Shown piece by piece: positions 17,730-26,508 of a stretch of DNA of 64,000 nt. Source of the stretch: HGM12998 sp900756495. GTDB taxonomy: Bacteria; Bacillota; Clostridia; Oscillospirales; Oscillospiraceae. The stretch covers positions 1-64,000 of the forward strand of contig CAUEFI010000007.1 of assembly GCA_958477305.1 (NCBI GenBank), given 5' to 3'. The notes under the pieces were generated by a model. It ran no database searches, was not told the origin of the DNA, and saw only the letters and a list, made by a program, of their open reading frames with translations. Both the position numbers and the translations under genes were made by a program. Every line of letters begins with the position of its first letter. The stretch's first letter is position 1.

Positions 17730-18731
17730 TCAGCAACTCTCCGCCCTTACTCCCAGCTTTTTCGCGTTATCCTCATAAAGCGCCTGGCGCTCCTCCTCCG
17801 TCAGAGGAAGCTGATCCACGAATTTTACCATGTCGCCGGCATTTTCAAAGGGGTAATCGCTGCCGAAAAGGATACGATCCAGGCCCAGTACGCGCCGGGT
17901 GCATTCAAAGGCTTCCGGCGACATATTGCCGCTGGTGGTAACGTAAATATTATGGTGGAAATAGTAGCTGAAATCCCGTTTGTTTTTGGCCTTGGCGTTG
18001 GGCAGGAACTTCAGCCTGTTGTCCATCCGCTCCAGGAGGAAGGGCAGCGCCTCCCCCAGATGTCCGAGCATAAGGTTCAAATTGGGGATCTCGTCAAACA
18101 GGCCCCCCACAATCATGCGGGTCAATGTGGTAATGGTATCCATTGTAAAGCCGAGGCCGGGCCCCGCGACAGGGAAGCCGCAGTCATCCACCCGGGAGGC
18201 GTTGGCGAGTTGGGGGTGGAGATAGACATATACCCCCAGCTCAGCCGCTTTTTTAAACAAGGGCCGGTAGCGTGGGTCGTCAGGAGAAGTAGCGCCATAG
18301 TTGGAGTGGGTATGCCAGGCCACGAAGCCCAAATCCCGGACGCATCGCTCCAATTCAGACATGGCTGCGGGGACATCTTTCACCGGAAGGATAGCGCTGC
18401 CCAGATAGCGGCCGGGATATTTCCTGGTCAGAGCATGGAGTGCGTCGTTGGTCGCGCGGCAGATCCGGACGCTCTCGTCTGTGTCCAGCTGCTCTGCGCC
18501 GGGGGAACAGCTTAGAACAGCACAGTCAATTCCCAGTTGGTCCATGAGCGCCAGCCGGCCCCCGTCCACATCGAGCAGCCGTTTCAGGAGGATGCCCTGG
18601 GGCATTGTAATGGAATCGCTCCATGTGATGAGGTCGGTCTCCCTGCGGTAATAAGGCGGCTCGGTCCGTGCTGTCAGAGCATCAATGAGGCTCTGATCAT
18701 AGAAGTGGTTCTCGAAGTCAATTCGCTTCAT
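17730..18731 (-). CDS. Amidohydrolase-family decarboxylase-like protein (ACMSD/resorcylate type)
   Basis: TIM-barrel metal enzyme (333 aa) of the amidohydrolase-2 family. The first metal motif is Glu7-Asn-His9 (FENHF), the E-x-H form seen in gamma-resorcylate/hydroxybenzoate decarboxylases rather than H-x-H. Later ligands are visible in HPQLAN, GHLGEALPFLLERMDNR and LFGSDYPFE. A nonoxidative aromatic-acid decarboxylase is the best guess. It lies 82 bp after dctM and would be the last gene of the TRAP operon, so the imported acid may be its substrate. Confidence 0.85.
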   Translation of the reverse strand: MKRIDFENHFYDQSLIDALTARTEPPYYRRETDLITWSDSITMPQGILLKRLLDVDGGRLALMDQLGIDCAVLSCSPGAEQLDTDESVRICRATNDALHALTRKYPGRYLGSAILPVKDVPAAMSELERCVRDLGFVAWHTHSNYGATSPDDPRYRPLFKKAAELGVYVYLHPQLANASRVDDCGFPVAGPGLGFTMDTITTLTRMIVGGLFDEIPNLNLMLGHLGEALPFLLERMDNRLKFLPNAKAKNKRDFSYYFHHNIYVTTSGNMSPEAFECTRRVLGLDRILFGSDYPFENAGDMVKFVDQLPLTEEERQALYEDNAKKLGVRAESC

Positions 18732-18813
18732 ATTATGTATTCTCCAAAATTAGACTGAACTTGTCCCACGCCTGCCGCAACGGACAAGAAATATATTCGC
18801 ATAGGGAAATCAG

Positions 18814-20091
18814 CTATCCCAGAAGCAGGGTGGGCAGGGTAGTGGTCAGCGCGGGGACATAGGAGATAACGAGCACACTGATGATGTAGAGGATGATGAA
18901 GGGAACGCAGGCCTTGGAAATAGCTCCCATGGGGCGCTTGAGTACGCTCTGGGCCACGAAGATATTCAGGCCAAAGGGGGGCGTGAACAGGCCGATAGCC
19001 AGGTTGACCACGAAAACCATGCCCAGGTGCAGGGGATGGATGTTGAGGCCCAGGGCGGTGGGCAGCAGGATGGGGGCGAGGATCAGGATGGCGGCGCTGG
19101 TGTCAAAGAAGCAGCCTACGATGAGCAGCAGGATGTTGAGCATCAGCAGGAACTGCACCTGGTTCATGCCGCTGAAGGCCGCGGTGACGGCGGCCGGAAC
19201 CTGGGCCACGGTGATGGCCTGTGCGAAGACAGTGCTGGCGGCGATCAGCAGGAAGACCTGGGCGGTGGTGCGGCCGGAATCCTTGAAGATGCTCAGCAGC
19301 TGCCGGGGCTTGATGTCCCGGGTGCCGAAGACCGCTACGACAAAGGAATAGGCGGCGGCCAGGGCGCCGGACTCGGTGGGGGTGCAGAAGCCGGTGTACA
19401 CGCTGCCCAGCACTATCACGGGGAGGAGCAGCACGGGGATGCCCTTCCAGAACGCCTTGGCGAAGCCGGAGGCGGAGAAGCGCTCCCGCTCCTCGCCGGG
19501 CCGCCGCTTGCAGCGGATCACCAGGTAGGCGCCGATCACGATGACGATGAAGATCCCGGGGAGAACTCCGGCCATGAAGAGTTGGGTGATGGAGGTCTCA
19601 GTGGCCACACCGTAGATGATCATGGTGATGCTGGGGGGGATGATGGTGGACAGGCAGGCCGAGGAGGTAATGATACCCAGGGCCATGCTCTCGCCGTGGT
19701 GGTCAGACAGTGGCTTGAACGCCACCTTGCCGAAGGTGGCGGTGGCCGCCGGGCCGGAGCCGGAGATGGCGCCGAAGATGGCGTTGGCTATCACGCAGGC
19801 GATGGGGAGCCCGCCCCGGACGCTTTTGAGCAGCTCAATACAGACGTTGATCAGCCGGGTGCCCAGGCTGCTGGCGGCGATAATGCTGCCGGCCACCATA
19901 AAGAAGGGCACAGCCAGCAGGCTGTTCTTGGTCATGGCCTCGAAGAAGCCGGTAAACAGGCTGCTCAGGGACATGTGATTGACAAAGAGCTGCAGATAAA
20001 TAGCCGAACAGAAGACCGAGATATAGATGGGTACCTTCAGCAGGGAGAGTCCAATCAGGATGATGAGAGCGGGAATCAGAACCTCAAGCAT
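18814..20091 (-). CDS. dctM: TRAP transporter large permease
   Basis: 12-TM-class DctM subunit (425 aa) that carries out sodium-driven uptake with DctQ and a binding protein. Typical segments are VPFFMVAGSII, GAISGSGPAATATFGKV, SSACLSTIIPPSI, CTPTESGALAAAYS and LGMVFVVNLAIGLFTPPFG. Its start overlaps the dctQ stop by 8 bp, showing coupling. The likely substrate is an organic or aromatic acid, given the family and the amidohydrolase downstream. Confidence 0.95.
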   Translation of the reverse strand: MLEVLIPALIILIGLSLLKVPIYISVFCSAIYLQLFVNHMSLSSLFTGFFEAMTKNSLLAVPFFMVAGSIIAASSLGTRLINVCIELLKSVRGGLPIACVIANAIFGAISGSGPAATATFGKVAFKPLSDHHGESMALGIITSSACLSTIIPPSITMIIYGVATETSITQLFMAGVLPGIFIVIVIGAYLVIRCKRRPGEERERFSASGFAKAFWKGIPVLLLPVIVLGSVYTGFCTPTESGALAAAYSFVVAVFGTRDIKPRQLLSIFKDSGRTTAQVFLLIAASTVFAQAITVAQVPAAVTAAFSGMNQVQFLLMLNILLLIVGCFFDTSAAILILAPILLPTALGLNIHPLHLGMVFVVNLAIGLFTPPFGLNIFVAQSVLKRPMGAISKACVPFIILYIISVLVISYVPALTTTLPTLLLG

Positions 20092-20572
20092 CGTCGAATT
20101 CCCCCTTTTTGCAGAGCATCAGAACAACCCAAGCGGCCACAGCCACAAAGATGCACACCAGGACGATGGCGTACAGGCCGCCTCTGGGCAGCTGCAGCAC
20201 ATAGGTCACCTGGTGGCGCTTAAAGGCCTTGAGCATCACATCGACGCCGTAGTAGCCCAGCACCAGCATGGCAGCGCTGGTGATAATGCCGCGGATGTAG
20301 CTGAGGATCCGCTGGGCGCGCTCACCTTTGACCCACAGGTCGATGGCGGTAATGCACAGCTGATCCCCGGCCCGCTCCAGGTAGGGCATGGCCAGGTAGA
20401 CCATGAGCACGACGCAATAGGTGCACAGCTCCTCCGACCAGGTAAAGCCGCCGGTGAAAAAACGGGCGACAGTGTTGATGGTAGCCAGCGCGGTGGCCAG
20501 GGCAATGAGAACGGCAGACGCTGCGAAGAGGGCCCCTGTCACATGGCGGGACACTTTGACACACGCTTGCAT
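20084..20572 (-). CDS. dctQ: TRAP transporter small permease
   Basis: Four-TM DctQ subunit (162 aa). Motifs are the ARFFTGGFTWSEEL segment after the first helix and the CVVLMVYLAMPYLERAGDQL region, both family typical. I place the start at MQACVKVSRH, which has AAAGGAGGAG upstream; the frame continues further back without a ribosome site. It lies between dctP and dctM. Confidence 0.93.
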   Translation of the reverse strand: MQACVKVSRHVTGALFAASAVLIALATALATINTVARFFTGGFTWSEELCTYCVVLMVYLAMPYLERAGDQLCITAIDLWVKGERAQRILSYIRGIITSAAMLVLGYYGVDVMLKAFKRHQVTYVLQLPRGGLYAIVLVCIFVAVAAWVVLMLCKKGEFDDA

Positions 20573-20639
20573 GCCTTCTCCTCCTTTCTCAAATCCGGGC
20601 GGGCGGAGACAGCTTGCTCTCGCCCGCCCGCAGCGTGGT

Positions 20640-21731
20640 TTACTCGTTGCCAATCAGAGAAACAAACTCGTCGTAAATGGCGGCGCAGTCGCTGTTGGTA
20701 GCCTTGAAGCTCTCATGCAGGGGGGCGGTGGCGGCTTCCATTTCGGCCAGAAGCTCCGCGCTGGGCTCCACCAGGGTGCAGCCAGCCTCCACCATGGCGT
20801 CCATGGCATCCTGTGAGTACTGGGTCATGTAGTCCACCTCATAGTCATTGACCACCTCGCGGGCGGTGGTGAGGAGCAGGTCTTGGACATTCTGGGGCAG
20901 TCCGTCCATCCAGTCCGCACTGAAGAAGAAGCAGTTGACAAAGGCGCCGGCGGGGCAGAGGTTGATGTTCTTGGCGCTCTCATACAGGCCCTGGGTGTAC
21001 CAGAAGGTACAGTCGTTGAGCACGCCGTCGATGGTGCCGTTCTGCAGGGCCACGGCTACATCGCCGGGATCCAGGGCGGAGGCGGAGGCGCCGTAGGCGG
21101 AGAGAGATGCCTGGAGGGTGGAGGACGGCAGCGTCCACATCGTGCGGCCCGACAAATCGCTCATCTTCTCGATGGGGAAAGTGGACAAAATATAGCTGTT
21201 GCCGCCCAGCAGCCAGCCGCCCACGGTGAACCCGTAGTCGTACAGGTAGTCGTCCAGGCTGGTGCCGGCGGAGAGGAGGGCCTGGGCCTGGCTGGCTGCC
21301 GTTCCGTCAGGTGCGAACAGGAATGGCAGGTCCAGAATAGCGATTGCGGGCGCATAGGAGGCGAAGTAGGAGGAGGGGATAAGCACGCCCTCAATGGTAC
21401 CGTTCTGCACGCCCTCAATCATCTGGGCCGCGGTGCCCAGCTGACTGGTGGGGTAGAGTTCCACCGTGATGGCCCCGCCGGAGGCCTCCTCGACACGGGC
21501 CTTGAACTCCTCCATGGTCACATTTTGCTGATGTTTGCCGCCGGTAGGGGTGCCCAGGCGGACGGTATAGCTGCCGGTGATTTCGGTGGCGCCGCCGGAT
21601 GGCTGGCCCGCCGGCGTGTCCGTTGGTGTGCTGGTGCCGCCGGAGTCGGGCGTATCCGTGCCGCCGCAGGCGGAGAGTGCCAGGGATGCCGCCAGAGTAA
21701 TGCCCAGGAGCAGTGCGAGTTTCTTTTTCAT
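20640..21731 (-). CDS. dctP: TRAP transporter substrate-binding lipoprotein
   Basis: DctP-family solute receptor (363 aa), anchored outside the membrane through a lipobox (LSAC, Cys22) and a Thr/Pro/Gly tether. Core signatures are FKARVEEASGGAITVELYPT, QLGTAAQMIEGVQNGTIEG and DLSGRTMW, followed by VALQNGTIDGVLND. The Arg that binds carboxylates in this family lies in GRTMWT. The ligand is probably a carboxylate. This is the first gene of dctP-dctQ-dctM-amidohydrolase. Confidence 0.95.
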   Translation of the reverse strand: MKKKLALLLGITLAASLALSACGGTDTPDSGGTSTPTDTPAGQPSGGATEITGSYTVRLGTPTGGKHQQNVTMEEFKARVEEASGGAITVELYPTSQLGTAAQMIEGVQNGTIEGVLIPSSYFASYAPAIAILDLPFLFAPDGTAASQAQALLSAGTSLDDYLYDYGFTVGGWLLGGNSYILSTFPIEKMSDLSGRTMWTLPSSTLQASLSAYGASASALDPGDVAVALQNGTIDGVLNDCTFWYTQGLYESAKNINLCPAGAFVNCFFFSADWMDGLPQNVQDLLLTTAREVVNDYEVDYMTQYSQDAMDAMVEAGCTLVEPSAELLAEMEAATAPLHESFKATNSDCAAIYDEFVSLIGNE

Positions 21732-22373
21732 TTTTTACCTTCCTTTCAGTTTAAATTGGCGATAGGTTTTCGAACGTACGCGCGCTTCCCCGCGGATAAA
21801 AATCCGCCGGAACGGGCTGAAGTTTCAGTCCCCTCCTTGCCCCTCGCGTGTTCATTAGGTTATCACAAATACTTACAAGATTCATTAGAGCGTTTGACAA
21901 CAAATCGGCAAACGGCATCCTTTGAACATTGTAGGATTTATCAATAAAATGGCAGGCACTTTAAATGAAACCTTCGCGCCATCGCAGAAATAAACACACA
22001 AATTGGCACTATCTGTCTGTTCCTGCAGCAGTGAGGCCCTGTCAGGCGTTTGTATTCTTCATCATTATCAGGGCGCGTTCGAGCCGGTGCAGATTTTTTT
22101 GTTCTTTTTACTATTCCCAAATCTGTCAACATCTATATGTTTTGTCTCAATTTATATTTTACAGCTTTATCCGCCCTTGCTCTGTTCCATGCTGAAAGCC
22201 TGCGTGTTCTGCGCGCCTGCCGTAATATTTCCGTCCTCCTGCCTGTCTGTGCGCTCTACCTTAATACTCCCTGACGGTTGTGCACATTTGCGTTTTGACG
22301 TAACAACACCCCCTGTATAGGTTTCTTTTCCTATACAGGGGGTGTTGTATCGTTTTATAATTTGCCGCCGCCC
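21732..22373. other. Intergenic region between dctP and alaS
   Basis: About 640 bp. It must hold the dctP promoter (minus strand; TTGTCA near 21893-21898 is a weak candidate -35) and ends with the hairpin at 22303. Short frames are present but show no protein-like features or ribosome sites. Confidence 0.45.
22303..22348. terminator. Hairpin downstream of alaS
   Basis: Perfect 18-bp arms ACAACACCCCCTGTATAG and its complement around a 10-nt T-rich loop. It lies 25 bp past the alaS stop. The U tract is short, so termination strength is uncertain. Confidence 0.6.
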
Positions 22374-25055
22374 TTACAGGCCCAGCTTGCCGCTGACGAA
22401 GTCGTCTACCGCAGCCAGCGCGTCGTCCAGTTTGAGCACGTCGGAACCGCCTCCCATGGCGCTGTCCGGCTTGCCGCCGCCCTTACCACCGCAGATGGGG
22501 GCAATGGCCTTGATAATGTCTCCGGCCTTGACTCCCCTAGCCACGGCATCTTTGCCGCAGATGGCCAGGAAGGTAATCTTCCCGTCCTTCACCGCAGAGA
22601 GAACGGCCACCACAGCGGCATCCTTATCCCGCAGGAAATCGCCCATCTTGCGCAGGCGGTCCGCGTCTGCGTCGGCCAGAGAAGCAGTGAGCACCTTCAG
22701 GCCGCCCACATCCTTGGCCCCCATAAGGAAGCGCCCCGCCTCCCCTATGGCGTCCTTGGCTTTGAAGGCATCAACCATGTGACGCAGCTCTTTGAGTTCC
22801 TCCACATTCTGCTGTGCCTTTTCCCTCAGTTCGCCGGGCTTGGCCTTGAGGGCGGCGGCCACCTCAAAGAGCATCTGCTGATTCCGGTTCATAATCTCCA
22901 GAGAGATTTGGCCGGTGGTGGCCTCGATGCGGCGTACGCCGGAGGCCACAGAGAACTCGCTGACAATGTGGAACACACCGGCCTTGGCAGTGTTGTCCAG
23001 ATGGGTGCCGCCGCAGAACTCTACAGAGTAGCCGCCGCCCATATCCACCACCCGGACGGTGTCGCCGTACTTTTCGCCGAAGAGAGCGATAGCCCCCCGC
23101 TTCTTGGCCTCCTCAATGGGGAGCACGTCAGTGCGGACGTCGTAGCCCTCCAGAATGGCCTCGTTGACCATCTTGGAGACCTGGGAGAGCTCCTCGGCAG
23201 TCATGGCGGAGAAGTGTGTGAAATCGAAGCGCAGGCGATCCGGCTCCACCAGCGAACCAGCCTGGTGGACATGGTCGCCCAGAACCGTGCGCAACGCCTT
23301 GTCCAACAGGTGGGTGGCCGTGTGGGCCCGCATGACAGCTTTCCGGCGGGGCAGATCGATGGCGGCGGTGACCGTATCCCCCAGTTTGAGCGCGCCCACA
23401 GTGACCTTGCCGTAGTGCATATATTTGCCGCCCTTGTTCTTCTGTACATCTGATACGATGAATTGTGTGCCGTCCCAGGTCGTGATGGTACCGTGGTCGG
23501 CTACCTGGCCGCCCATCTCGGCGTAGAAGGGGGTCTTGTCCAGCACCACGATGCCCTCCACGCCGGGCATCAGTTCCTCAGCCTGCTCGTTCTCCACCAC
23601 CAGAGCCATCACCTTGCCGGTGTGCCCTTCCAGATTGCTGTCATAATAACCCACAAACTCGGTGGCAGGCACATCCTTGCCAAATTCCACGCCGGCCCAG
23701 CCCAGGTCGCCCAGCGCTTCACGGGCCTTGCGGGCGCGGACCTTCTGCTCCTCCATAAACTGCCGGAAGCCCGCCTGATCGACTGTCATCCCCTGCTCCT
23801 CTACCATTTCGATGGTCAGGTCAATGGGGAAGCCATAGGTATCGTAGAGCTTGAAAGCGTCGGCGCCGGAAAAGACCTTCTCCCCTTTCTCCTTGTGACC
23901 GGCCATCATATCGTCGAATATCTTCATGCCGCCGTCAATGGTACGGGCGAAGTTCTCCTCCTCTGTGCGGATGACCTTGGTGATATAGTCCTGCCTCTCC
24001 CGCAGCTCGGGGTAGTGGCCCTCGTTCTCACGGATAACGGTATCGCACACCTCGTAGAGGAAGGGGTCGTTAACCCCCAGGAGCTTACCGTGCCGGGCGG
24101 CCCGGCGGAGGAGGCGGCGAAGCACATAGCCCCGGCCCTCGTTGGAGGGCAGCACGCCGTCGCAGATCATGAAGGTGGCCGAACGGATGTGGTCGGTGAT
24201 GACCCGGAGGGACACATCCTTAGCCTGACTCTCGCCGTAATGAGCGTGGGTAATGGAGCTGACCTTGTTGGTGATGTTCATGACCGTATCCACATCAAAC
24301 AGGGAGGCCACCTCCTGGCACACGCAGGCCAGCCGCTCCAGACCCATGCCGGTGTCGATATTCTTCTGCTTGAGCTCGGTGTAGTGGTCCTCTCCATCGT
24401 TGTTGAATTGGGAAAAGACCACGTTCCACACCTCAATATAGCGGTCACAGTCGCAGCCCACGGTGCAGCCGGGCTTGCCGCAGCCCCACTGCTCCCCCCG
24501 GTCGTAGTAGATCTCAGAGCAGGGACCGCAGGGACCCGATCCGTGCTCCCAAAAATTGTCCTCCTTGCCGAACTTGAAAATGCGATCGGCGGGGATACCA
24601 ATTTCCTTGTTCCAGATCTCAAAGGCCTCGTCGTCGGCGGGGGTGGTCTCGTTGCCGGCGAAAACAGAGGGATAGAGCCGGTCGGGCTCCAGACCTACCC
24701 ATTCGGGGGAAGTGAGAAATTCCCAGGCCCAGTGGATGGCCTCCCGCTTGAAATAATCTCCGAAAGAAAAGTTGCCCAGCATCTCAAAGTAGGTGCCGTG
24801 GCGGGCTGTGTGCCCGATATTCTCGATATCGCCGGTACGGATACACTTCTGGCAGGTGGTCACCCGGTGGCGCGGAGGCTCCTGCTCGCCGGTAAACCAG
24901 GGCTTCATAGGGGCCATACCGGAGTTGATCAAAAGTAGTGAGGCGTCGTTCTGGGGGATAAGGGAAAAGCTGGGCAGGCGCAGATGGCCTTTGCTCTCGA
25001 AGAAGGCGAGGAACATCTCTCGCAGCTCATTCAGGCCGAATTTCTTAACTGACAT
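22374..25055 (-). CDS. alaS: Alanyl-tRNA synthetase
   Basis: Attaches alanine to tRNA-Ala (893 aa). Class II motif region: RTGDIENIGHTARHGTYFEM and GPCGPCSEIYYD. The editing domain has zinc ligands HTATH and CGGTH, and a C-terminal DHHA1 domain carries the GGKGGGKPDSAMGGG glycine motif. The start is the ATG of MSVKKFGL, about 9 nt after AGAGGAGA; an upstream in-frame ATG lies in the terminator tail of the T-box. Expression is under T-box control. Confidence 0.97.
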   Translation of the reverse strand: MSVKKFGLNELREMFLAFFESKGHLRLPSFSLIPQNDASLLLINSGMAPMKPWFTGEQEPPRHRVTTCQKCIRTGDIENIGHTARHGTYFEMLGNFSFGDYFKREAIHWAWEFLTSPEWVGLEPDRLYPSVFAGNETTPADDEAFEIWNKEIGIPADRIFKFGKEDNFWEHGSGPCGPCSEIYYDRGEQWGCGKPGCTVGCDCDRYIEVWNVVFSQFNNDGEDHYTELKQKNIDTGMGLERLACVCQEVASLFDVDTVMNITNKVSSITHAHYGESQAKDVSLRVITDHIRSATFMICDGVLPSNEGRGYVLRRLLRRAARHGKLLGVNDPFLYEVCDTVIRENEGHYPELRERQDYITKVIRTEEENFARTIDGGMKIFDDMMAGHKEKGEKVFSGADAFKLYDTYGFPIDLTIEMVEEQGMTVDQAGFRQFMEEQKVRARKAREALGDLGWAGVEFGKDVPATEFVGYYDSNLEGHTGKVMALVVENEQAEELMPGVEGIVVLDKTPFYAEMGGQVADHGTITTWDGTQFIVSDVQKNKGGKYMHYGKVTVGALKLGDTVTAAIDLPRRKAVMRAHTATHLLDKALRTVLGDHVHQAGSLVEPDRLRFDFTHFSAMTAEELSQVSKMVNEAILEGYDVRTDVLPIEEAKKRGAIALFGEKYGDTVRVVDMGGGYSVEFCGGTHLDNTAKAGVFHIVSEFSVASGVRRIEATTGQISLEIMNRNQQMLFEVAAALKAKPGELREKAQQNVEELKELRHMVDAFKAKDAIGEAGRFLMGAKDVGGLKVLTASLADADADRLRKMGDFLRDKDAAVVAVLSAVKDGKITFLAICGKDAVARGVKAGDIIKAIAPICGGKGGGKPDSAMGGGSDVLKLDDALAAVDDFVSGKLGL

Positions 25056-25079
25056 GGACACAAATCTCCTCTTTTCCAT

Positions 25080-25318
25080 AAAAATAAGCTCCGCCCCTAT
25101 GTCAGGGGCGGAGCAAGCTTACTCCACGGTACCACCCTGATCTGCCCGTTTCTTGCTTTAAGCGGGCATCTCGGTCATCCGGTAACGGGGATGGGGCGTC
25201 CCGCTCGTCGCGGACAGCTGCTGAAGTGGCGTGCGCACCCGTATCGCAGAGGGCTCTCACCGTCCCCTCCTCGCTTGCCCGGCGTGATGCGCTTGGCTCC
25301 GTCATCGCATTTGGAACG
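25080..25318 (-). promoter_or_regulatory. T-box riboswitch upstream of alaS
   Basis: Transcribed leader of about 240 nt that senses uncharged tRNA-Ala. The T-box sequence AGGGTGGTACCGTGG is at 25138-25124. Its UGGU would pair with the ACCA end of tRNA-Ala (A73). The terminator has arms GCTCCGCCCCT and AGGGGCGGAGC at 25114-25088, followed by TTATTTTT. The region upstream is structured (Stem I, GGTGAGAGCC), but I could not assign the specifier codon with certainty. Confidence 0.93.
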
Positions 25319-25324
25319 CTAGTT

Positions 25325-25352
25325 ATTGTATCATATAAATGGAAGTTGTCAA
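25325..25352 (-). promoter_or_regulatory. Promoter for the T-box/alaS transcript
   Basis: On the minus strand, TTGACA (25352-25347), 16-bp spacer, TACAAT (25330-25325). The expected start is close to the 5' end of the T-box. Confidence 0.75.
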
Positions 25353-25410
25353 TGGTTCTTTTGCAAGACCACACGGTTCGGCTGCACCGCCTATCTCCCT
25401 GAACCAAAGG

Positions 25411-26508
25411 TCAGCCGCGCCGTCGAAACAGAGCGAACAGGTTGCACTCCCGGCAGGCTGTCCGGAAGGGCTGTCCGGTAAAGAGAGCACCGATCACCGG
25501 GATCGAGGCCAGAATCACCGTACCTGCCAGACAGCACAGCAGAATGACCAGGAAGTAGACTACCTGCTCCCCCACGGTATCTACACCATTATGGAACACC
25601 TTCACCCAGTTCTCCTGCCAAAATTCAATGACCAGGGGGTGGAGCAGGTATACTCCAAACGAGATGCCGGAAAAGAAAACAACACCCCGTCCGCTCTCCC
25701 GCCCGCTCAGATAGGAGCGGGCGAGCAGGAAGATGGCGGCAGCCAACAACGCCGCAAAAAGGTTGAGATAGCTTTTGAACCGCTCGTTATAGGCCCCGGT
25801 GCGCATCGTATCCCAGGCCGTACCAATGGCAATCACAAGATAGAGTATTCCTGCGGCGATCCAAAGCATCTTCCTGGAGGGCGGCCGCTCCCAGCGCTCC
25901 AGCGCCGCTCCCAAAAGGAAGTACCCCAGATATCCCCCGATAAAGTTGAGGTTCAGCGTATAGTGCTCGTGGAACAGATCGGCGGCCGCTCCCGCCGGAA
26001 GAAAGGATCTCAGAGTACGCAGCCCCAGAGTAAACAGCAGCCACAATCCTACCAGATACCTCCAGTGCGTGGGAGAAAGCCCGTCCGCCATCTTTTTGAG
26101 CAGGGGAGCAATGAGATACATGGGGATCAGCGCGTATAAAAACCAGTAGGGCACCAGCACCGGCTCCTGAAACAGATGAACCGCCTTACTCCAGGGATCA
26201 CCGCCCCGCAGCAGGCTGATCCCGATGACCGCCGCCGACCAGGCCAGCAGCGGGATCAGCACCTTGGGCAGCCGTCTTCGGAAGAGTACGCTCAAATCGG
26301 CGGTCTTCTCCTCTTTCAGCAGCAGAGCCCCGGAGAGCATGAAAAAGAGGGGAACTGCCGTCGTACACAGGGAGGTTATCAGGTTAGAAAAATGCCACAC
26401 CGGCACATTGTCCGGCGTCCGGAGGGCTCCGGCCGTGGTATGGAGATAGACCACCGCCGCCATGGAGCACACGCGCAGGAAGTCATAATCCAGGCGCCGT
26501 TTCGTCAC
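25411..26508 (-). CDS. Acyltransferase-3 family membrane protein
   Basis: Polytopic membrane acyltransferase (365 aa, about ten TM segments). The N-terminal motif RLDYDFLRVCSMAAVVYLH and the AVPLFFMLSGALLL segment are typical of OafA/WecH-type proteins that O-acylate surface glycans. It starts with a GTG overlapping the U32 stop codon by 4 bp, so it is co-translated. The target glycan is unknown. Context with mltG suggests envelope modification. Confidence 0.88.
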   Translation of the reverse strand: MTKRRLDYDFLRVCSMAAVVYLHTTAGALRTPDNVPVWHFSNLITSLCTTAVPLFFMLSGALLLKEEKTADLSVLFRRRLPKVLIPLLAWSAAVIGISLLRGGDPWSKAVHLFQEPVLVPYWFLYALIPMYLIAPLLKKMADGLSPTHWRYLVGLWLLFTLGLRTLRSFLPAGAAADLFHEHYTLNLNFIGGYLGYFLLGAALERWERPPSRKMLWIAAGILYLVIAIGTAWDTMRTGAYNERFKSYLNLFAALLAAAIFLLARSYLSGRESGRGVVFFSGISFGVYLLHPLVIEFWQENWVKVFHNGVDTVGEQVVYFLVILLCCLAGTVILASIPVIGALFTGQPFRTACRECNLFALFRRRG

